Assembly: GCA_937903135.1 (NCBI GenBank)
Contig: CALDAH010000034.1
Coordinates: forward strand, 1-27,443
Direction of reading: 5' to 3'
Source: an uncultured Alphaproteobacteria bacterium
Lineage (GTDB): Bacteria; Pseudomonadota; Alphaproteobacteria; Rs-D84
DNA: 27,443 bases
Numbering within the stretch: the first letter of the stretch is position 1; every line of letters begins with the position of its first letter. Below are positions 23,684-27,443 of the stretch, one piece after another. A program made the translations under genes and the position numbers. The notes under the pieces are model-generated. The model saw only the letters and a list, made by a program, of their open reading frames with translations. It did not search any database and was not told the origin of the DNA.

Positions 23684-23814
23684 TGGTTCGTCGCGATAAG
23701 GTAAATTCGCAACGTACATTCAGACATTAATTACGCTACATGTCCGTAAAAAACGCCCCGACTTATCGCCATCTTGGCAACAGCCCGCCCCGAAATCAGG
23801 GAACCAAAGTTTGC
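23684..23814 (-). ncRNA. Structured leader or small RNA upstream of the exported P5-domain gene
   Basis: On the minus strand, nested inverted repeats occur in order: TGGTTC/GAACCA (23801-23806 with 23684-23689), CGCCCCG-type repeats, GCGATAAG/CTTATCGC (23762-23769 with 23693-23700) and GACAT/ATGTC (23740-23744 with 23723-23727). They lie between a good minus-strand promoter and the gene start. There is no T-run after the structure, so it may be a 5' leader (riboswitch-like) rather than an independent RNA. A 13-codon frame ATG...TAA (23772-23731) lies inside and could be a leader peptide. 6S RNA is a possibility because its gene often neighbours zapA, but I could not confirm its hallmark bubble. 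Confidence 0.4.
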
Positions 23815-23820
23815 GCGAGT

Positions 23821-23849
23821 ACTATATATTAATTTAGTTAACATTTCAA
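23821..23849 (-). promoter_or_regulatory. Promoter for the structured leader and exported P5-domain gene
   Basis: On the minus strand TTGAAA (23844-23849), 17 bases, TATAGT (23821-23826). Transcription would start near 23814, at the base of the outermost inverted repeat. Confidence 0.6.
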
Positions 23850-23975
23850 GTGGAAATTTTAACATTTTAAATTTTTTTATAAGCCTTGGTTATTCGCGGT
23901 GTTTTTTATGTTGTTATTTTTTTTCAAATGTTTTACATTCGTCAGGAAAAAGAAAACTTTTAGCAGATAAAAAAT

Positions 23976-26213
23976 ATGACAAAGCAAACAAATATTATTG
24001 AAAATATTGATACTCAACAGTTATCCGATGCGCTGTCCGAACGTTATTTGTCCTATGCGGTAAGTACGATTGTATCCCGTGCACTGCCGGATGTTCGCGA
24101 CGGTTTAAAACCGGTTCATCGCCGTATTTTATATTCTATGCTGCGTCAGAAATTATCCCCCGCCGCTGCGTTTCGTAAATGTGCAACCGTGGTCGGGGAT
24201 GTATTGGGGCATTACCACCCGCACGGTGACAGTTCGGTCTATGACGCTATGGTGCGACTGGCCCAGGATTTTTCCGTTCGCTATCCTTTGATTGACGGGC
24301 AGGGGAATTTCGGAAATATTGATGGTGACCCTCAGGCGGCGTACCGATATACAGAATCTAAAATGACTGATGCGGCCATGCTGATTATGGAAGGCTTGGA
24401 CGAAAACAGTGTGGATATGATGCCGAATTTTGACGGTACGACGTTTGAACCGACCGTAATGCCGGGGGCATTTCCGAATTTATTGGCAAACGGCGGTATG
24501 GGTATTGCCGTGGGGATGGCAACAAATATTCCGACCCATAACGTGTCCGAGATATGCGATGCCTTGAACCTGATTATTGATCGGCCGGATGCAACAACCG
24601 CGCAGATTATGAAAAAATTAATCGGGCCAGATTTCCCGACCGGCGGTGTTTTAATTGACAGCTTTGATACGATTGTAAAAAATTATGATACCGGTCGCGG
24701 CGCGTTCAGAATTCGTGCAAAATGGGATACTGAAACACTTGAACGCGGAAACTGGCAGGTTGTCGTAACCGAGATTCCGTATGGAATTATAAAATCAAAA
24801 CTGGTCGAACAAATCGCGGCACTGGTTGATGCCAAGAAGCTGCCGCTGGTTGATGATATCGTTGATGAATCCACAACCGACGTTCGGATCGTTATTACGC
24901 CAAAGAATCGTAATATCCCCGCGGATAAGATGATGGCGCACCTGTTCGCGATGACCGATTTAGAATATCGGTTTAATATGAACTTTAACGTAATTGATTC
25001 CAACGGTGCGCCGCGTGTTATGGCGATTGGCGACGTACTGCGTGAATTTGTCGCGCACCAGAAAGATGTTCTGCAGCGGCGAACAAATTGGCGTTTGGCA
25101 AATATTGCGCGGCGTTTGGAAATCCTGGGCGGGTTATTGATTGTTTATCTAAACCTGGATCGCGTAATTGAAATTATCCGAAACGAAGACGACGCCAAGG
25201 CTGCGCTGGTATCGGAATTTAAGCTAACCGATGTTCAGGTAGAGGCGATATTAAATACCCGTCTGCGTTCGCTGCGTAAACTAGAAGAAATGGAAATCCG
25301 TCGCGAGGATGCAGAGCTATTGGCCGAACAGAAACAGTTACAGGATTTATTGGCCAGTCCCGATATGCAAAACGATCAGCTGCGGGCATGGTTTGCAGAT
25401 ATTAAAAAACGTTATGATAAAAAAACAACCCTGGGGCGTCGTCGTACGCAATGGGCGGAACAGACAACCGAGATCGTCGTAAACACGGACGAATTTATTG
25501 AAAAAGAACCGCTGACCATTATCTTATCTACCATGGGGTGGATTCGTGCGGCAAAAACGCATCTGGATTTAAATAATCTGGATCTGAAGTTCAAAGAAGG
25601 GGACGAGCTGTTGACCGCGTTTCATGCGATGAGTACGGATAAGATTAATCTGTTTACGTCCGCAGGAAAGATGTTTACGTTGCCCGCAAATGATTTACCG
25701 TCCGCACGCGGTTTTGGTGAATCGGTTCGTATGATGGCCGATATCGGGGCGGATGAAAATATCGTTCGGGCGTTTGTATTAAATTCTGCGAATAAATATT
25801 TACTGGTTGCGCGTCACGGAACGGGATTTGTTGTCGCGGCCGATAACTGCATGGCCCAGACGCGCAGCGGGAAACAGGTTATGAATACCGATCCTAAAAA
25901 TCCTGCGACGATGTGTGTGCCGGTCGCCGGGGATATGGTCGCGATGTCGGGATCAAATGATAAACTGTTAATTTTCCCTGCGAACGAGATTCCGGAAATG
26001 ACCCGGGGCAAGGGCGTAATACTTCAAAAATATAACGCCGAACGGACGTATGTTTTGGACGTAATGTTCTTTAACGCCGCGGACGGTTTCGGGTGGACGA
26101 CCGGTCGCGGGACGACAAAAATGGACGACTGGCAGCCGTGGGTCGCAAAGCGCGCATCACAGGGGCGGACGATTCCAGTTGGCTTCCCGCGCAGTGGTAA
26201 ATTCGGAAAATAA
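23976..26213 (+). CDS. parC: Topoisomerase IV subunit A
   Basis: ParC is the DNA-cleaving subunit of topoisomerase IV, which separates linked daughter chromosomes. The 745-residue protein has the breakage-reunion domain with catalytic Tyr125 (AAYRYTESKM), the quinolone-resistance region HPHGDSSVYD (Ser86-Ser87, Asp90) and the LVDGQGNFG-type segment LIDGQGNFGNIDGD. The C-terminal domain is short and lacks a GyrA box, which separates it from the GyrA encoded at 4339-7098. The ATG at 23976 has only a weak AGCAG site upstream. The 3' end is followed by an inverted repeat (CCGGCATT/AATGCCGG, 26229-26262) and then by the structured region on the minus strand. Confidence 0.96.
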   Translation: MTKQTNIIENIDTQQLSDALSERYLSYAVSTIVSRALPDVRDGLKPVHRRILYSMLRQKLSPAAAFRKCATVVGDVLGHYHPHGDSSVYDAMVRLAQDFSVRYPLIDGQGNFGNIDGDPQAAYRYTESKMTDAAMLIMEGLDENSVDMMPNFDGTTFEPTVMPGAFPNLLANGGMGIAVGMATNIPTHNVSEICDALNLIIDRPDATTAQIMKKLIGPDFPTGGVLIDSFDTIVKNYDTGRGAFRIRAKWDTETLERGNWQVVVTEIPYGIIKSKLVEQIAALVDAKKLPLVDDIVDESTTDVRIVITPKNRNIPADKMMAHLFAMTDLEYRFNMNFNVIDSNGAPRVMAIGDVLREFVAHQKDVLQRRTNWRLANIARRLEILGGLLIVYLNLDRVIEIIRNEDDAKAALVSEFKLTDVQVEAILNTRLRSLRKLEEMEIRREDAELLAEQKQLQDLLASPDMQNDQLRAWFADIKKRYDKKTTLGRRRTQWAEQTTEIVVNTDEFIEKEPLTIILSTMGWIRAAKTHLDLNNLDLKFKEGDELLTAFHAMSTDKINLFTSAGKMFTLPANDLPSARGFGESVRMMADIGADENIVRAFVLNSANKYLLVARHGTGFVVAADNCMAQTRSGKQVMNTDPKNPATMCVPVAGDMVAMSGSNDKLLIFPANEIPEMTRGKGVILQKYNAERTYVLDVMFFNAADGFGWTTGRGTTKMDDWQPWVAKRASQGRTIPVGFPRSGKFGK

Positions 26214-26266
26214 TTTAAGATACCGGATCCGGCATTATTAATGCCAGGGCAAAAAATGCCGGATAA

Positions 26267-26560
26267 AAATTGGTGGCCGCAGCACTTCTTTGGGTTGGAG
26301 ATGAGAAGAAAGTGCATACGGCCATAATATTTTTTTCCGCTGGCCATCTGGTGAATATCCAGGGCGAAAAAAATTAACCACCAAAAAATAAAATAGGTGG
26401 TTGGAGGTTCTAATCTATTTTAAGGAAATAGCGCAATGTGTTTATGAATTTATTACATTGCTCTCCAACCAATTAAGTTGGAGTGTTTTAATATCATGCG
26501 TTTTGCATGACACCTTAATATGAGGATTAGAAGCCTCACACTGGTAAATCACCAATGCGT
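26267..26560 (-). ncRNA. Structured RNA-like element, copy A
   Basis: Read on the minus strand: -10 box TATACT (26566-26571); six bases; hairpin CGCATTGGT-GATTT-ACCAGTGTG (26559-26537); helix strand TCTAATC (about 26531-26525); hairpin CATGC/GCATG; GGTTGGAG (26470-26463); hairpin CTATTT/AAATAG region with CGCTATTTCCTTA; GATTAGA (26415-26409) pairing with TCTAATC; CTCCAACC (26406-26399) pairing with GGTTGGAG. The two helices interleave, which is a pseudoknot. Then AACCACC/GGTGGTT followed by seven T, an extra hairpin, and a final hairpin TGGCCG/CGGCCA (26324-26274) whose loop is CTCATCTCCAACCCA. No protein frame fits. Family not recognised. Confidence 0.6.
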
Positions 26561-26565
26561 CTGCT

Positions 26566-26571
26566 AGTATA
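26566..26571 (-). promoter_or_regulatory. -10 box of structured element A
   Basis: TATACT on the minus strand, exactly six bases before the conserved CGCATT hairpin, the same spacing as in copy C. No good -35 box is visible. Confidence 0.45.
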
Positions 26572-26638
26572 TAATATTGTTTTTTGATTTGCCACAAAAT
26601 AATTAGGATAAAAGGTGTTTTTTATAAATTAATATAAA

Positions 26639-26790
26639 GGGTTGGACGTTCTAAACTATAATTAAGGAAATAGCGCGATTTATTAATAAATATATCATTA
26701 TTCATCGCCATCCAACCCTGCTGAAAATGATATATTTATATCGGTCGCCGATAAATAGGTTTGTAAACCCGTAAAATAGGGTAAATAAGA
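26639..26790 (-). repeat. Partial copy B of the structured element
   Basis: On the minus strand it keeps the core: GGGTTGGATGG (26718-26708), a hairpin region, CGCTATTTCCTTAATTATAG, TTTAGAAC and TCCAACCC (26646-26639), with an 8-bp GGGTTGGA/TCCAACCC helix. It lacks the 5' promoter, the GATTT hairpin, a clear partner for TTTAGAAC and the final loop hairpin. It follows copy C directly and may be read from the same transcript. Confidence 0.5.
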
Positions 26791-27027
26791 GGTCGGCTAT
26801 GCACCCTGGGTTGGAGATGAGATAGATGCATATACCGACCATAATAAAACCACCAAATATTTAGGCGGTTGGAGGTCTAAACTACCATAAAGAATAGCGG
26901 ATTTATTTGGAACGATTGCCCTTATTCATCACCCTCCAACCGATAATCAGCAGGAGTTTGATTATGCCCTGGCATAATCTCTTTATGTAGAGGTTTAGAT
27001 CCCCACATTAACAAATCGTTAATGCGA
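26791..27027 (-). ncRNA. Structured RNA-like element, copy C
   Basis: Minus strand: -10 box TATAAT (27033-27038); six bases; hairpin CGCATTAAC-GATTT-GTTAATGTG (27026-27004), with the stem changed in both strands relative to copy A; TCTAAAC (about 26999-26993); hairpin GATTATGCC/GGCATAATC; GGTTGGAG (26941-26934); CCGCTATTC region; GTTTAGA (26882-26876) pairing with TCTAAAC; CTCCAACC (26874-26867) pairing with GGTTGGAG, again a pseudoknot; AACCGCC/GGTGGTT hairpin; final hairpin GGTCGG/CCGACC (26840-26791) with the same CTCATCTCCAACCCA loop core. Same order of elements as copy A. Confidence 0.6.
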
Positions 27028-27032
27028 TGTGA

Positions 27033-27038
27033 ATTATA
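27033..27038 (-). promoter_or_regulatory. -10 box of structured element C
   Basis: A perfect TATAAT on the minus strand, six bases before the CGCATT hairpin. A weak TAGATT at 17 bases upstream could serve as -35. Confidence 0.5.
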
Positions 27039-27063
27039 TACTATTATTGTAATTAAATCTAGT

Positions 27064-27091
27064 AAAAATCCCCCAAAAGGGGGACTTTTTT
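27064..27091 (-). terminator. Terminator of ackA
   Basis: On the minus strand TCCCCC, loop TTTT, GGGGGA followed by TTTTT, starting at the ackA stop codon. It separates ackA from the structured-element array. Confidence 0.9.
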
Positions 27092-27443
27092 ATTTCGCAA
27101 ATGAATAATCCATTTTTAAATGATCCGGGTTATATGTCCCGTTCATAATCGCTAAGGTATCCTCGACAATAACCAGTTCTTCGTTGGTCGGGATCATTAA
27201 TATCTTAATCCGGCTATCGGGTGTGCTTAGCACTGTTTCGCCCGCGCCCATGTATGCGACAGCTTCTTTGTTTTTTTCATAATCCATTTTTATGCCCAGT
27301 TCTTCCAGGCCGCTGCAGAATTTTTCACGCAGGAAATATGCATTTTCCCCAACGCCGGCGGTAAATACCAATGCGTCAACGTGGCCAAGTTCTGCGATAT
27401 ATGCGCCGATGTATTTTTTTACATTTAACGCCTCTGTTTCCAG
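27090..27443 (-). CDS. ackA: Acetate kinase, C-terminal part
   Basis: The frame runs off the right edge, so only the last 117 residues are present. ALVFTAGVGENAYFLREKFC contains the GVGEN adenine-binding segment of the ASKHA fold, and ILMIPTNEELVIVEDT is the conserved acetate kinase C terminus. The enzyme makes ATP from acetyl phosphate, which fits fermentative growth. A TTG within the frame at 27371 is not the true start, since conserved sequence (KKYIGAYIAELGHVDAL) precedes it. It ends at a strong terminator. Confidence 0.95.
   Translation of the reverse strand: METEALNVKKYIGAYIAELGHVDALVFTAGVGENAYFLREKFCSGLEELGIKMDYEKNKEAVAYMGAGETVLSTPDSRIKILMIPTNEELVIVEDTLAIMNGTYNPDHLKMDYSFAK

Noticed and set aside
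23684..23814. tmRNA or SRP RNA
   Set aside because: The tag-peptide ending and tRNA-like ends of tmRNA, and the GGAAGCAGC tetraloop region of SRP RNA, are missing.
23774..24001. 75-codon open frame overlapping the parC start
   Set aside because: It lies across the structured leader and promoter of the opposite strand and overlaps parC; composition is not protein-like.
26024..26347. 107-codon minus-strand frame at the parC end
   Set aside because: Mostly antisense to parC and runs through the final hairpin of structured element A; no ribosome-binding site.
26267..27038. CRISPR array or tracrRNA
   Set aside because: The repeated units are hundreds of bases, few in number and differ by compensatory changes; there are no regular repeat-spacer units and no cas genes.
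26267..27038. Group II intron or retron RNA
   Set aside because: No reverse transcriptase gene is nearby and no domain V-like hairpin or msr/msd inverted-repeat layout is visible.

Overview
The window looks like part of the chromosome of an anaerobic, fermentative Gram-negative bacterium, most likely a host-associated alphaproteobacterium. The signs are an outer-membrane LPS-assembly lipoprotein (lptE) directly followed by holA, a map-radC pair, a DUF4164-like gene overlapping zapA, and a tRNA-Glu with the G1:U72 pair common in alphaproteobacteria. Oxygen-independent ribonucleotide reduction (nrdD/nrdG) and acetate kinase point to anaerobic life. Taxonomy is inferred from gene content, not from a marker search. 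There is no sign of a prophage, IS element or CRISPR array.

Layout. 1-1821: an AT-rich partial gene for an exported PLD-type nuclease, an orphan EcoRI-family adenine methyltransferase whose leader holds two terminator-like hairpins, and tRNA-Glu(CTC). 1865-3866: a secreted unknown protein, an APH/choline-kinase-like protein and a membrane-anchored coiled-coil protein. 3907-7098: gyrA followed by a MerR-type regulator. 7180-7779: two very small genes and a solitary rpmH. 7813-9483: a leucine-rich-repeat protein. 9520-12564: an anaerobic ribonucleotide reductase operon in which the glycyl-radical tail of NrdD is a separate 61-residue gene, behind two NrdR-box-like operators. 12921-16430: an acyl-CoA/ACP ligase, a coiled-coil protein and a cysteine-rich anchored protein. 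16500-19423: lptE-holA-map-radC on the plus strand. 19415-22227: a three-gene minus-strand operon of envelope-type proteins. 22311-22795: DUF4164-like gene and zapA, possibly leaderless. 22822-23850: an exported protein that shares a C-terminal domain with one protein of the envelope operon, preceded by a long structured leader. 23976-26213: parC. 26214-27064: about 850 bases without a protein gene, filled with related structured elements. 27090-27443: the 3' end of ackA.

The most unusual part is the parC-ackA interval. Read on the minus strand it holds two full copies and one partial copy of the same RNA-like architecture. Each full copy has a -10 box six bases before a conserved 9-bp hairpin with loop GATTT, then two interleaved helices forming a predicted pseudoknot, then a hairpin that competes for one pseudoknot strand, then a hairpin whose conserved loop carries the same CTCCAACC sequence. 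Helices change in both strands between copies while loops stay fixed, which argues for a selected RNA fold. I do not recognise it as a named family.

The genes together describe central functions (topology control, replication, translation, division, envelope assembly, dNTP supply without oxygen) interleaved with lineage-specific envelope proteins of unknown role.
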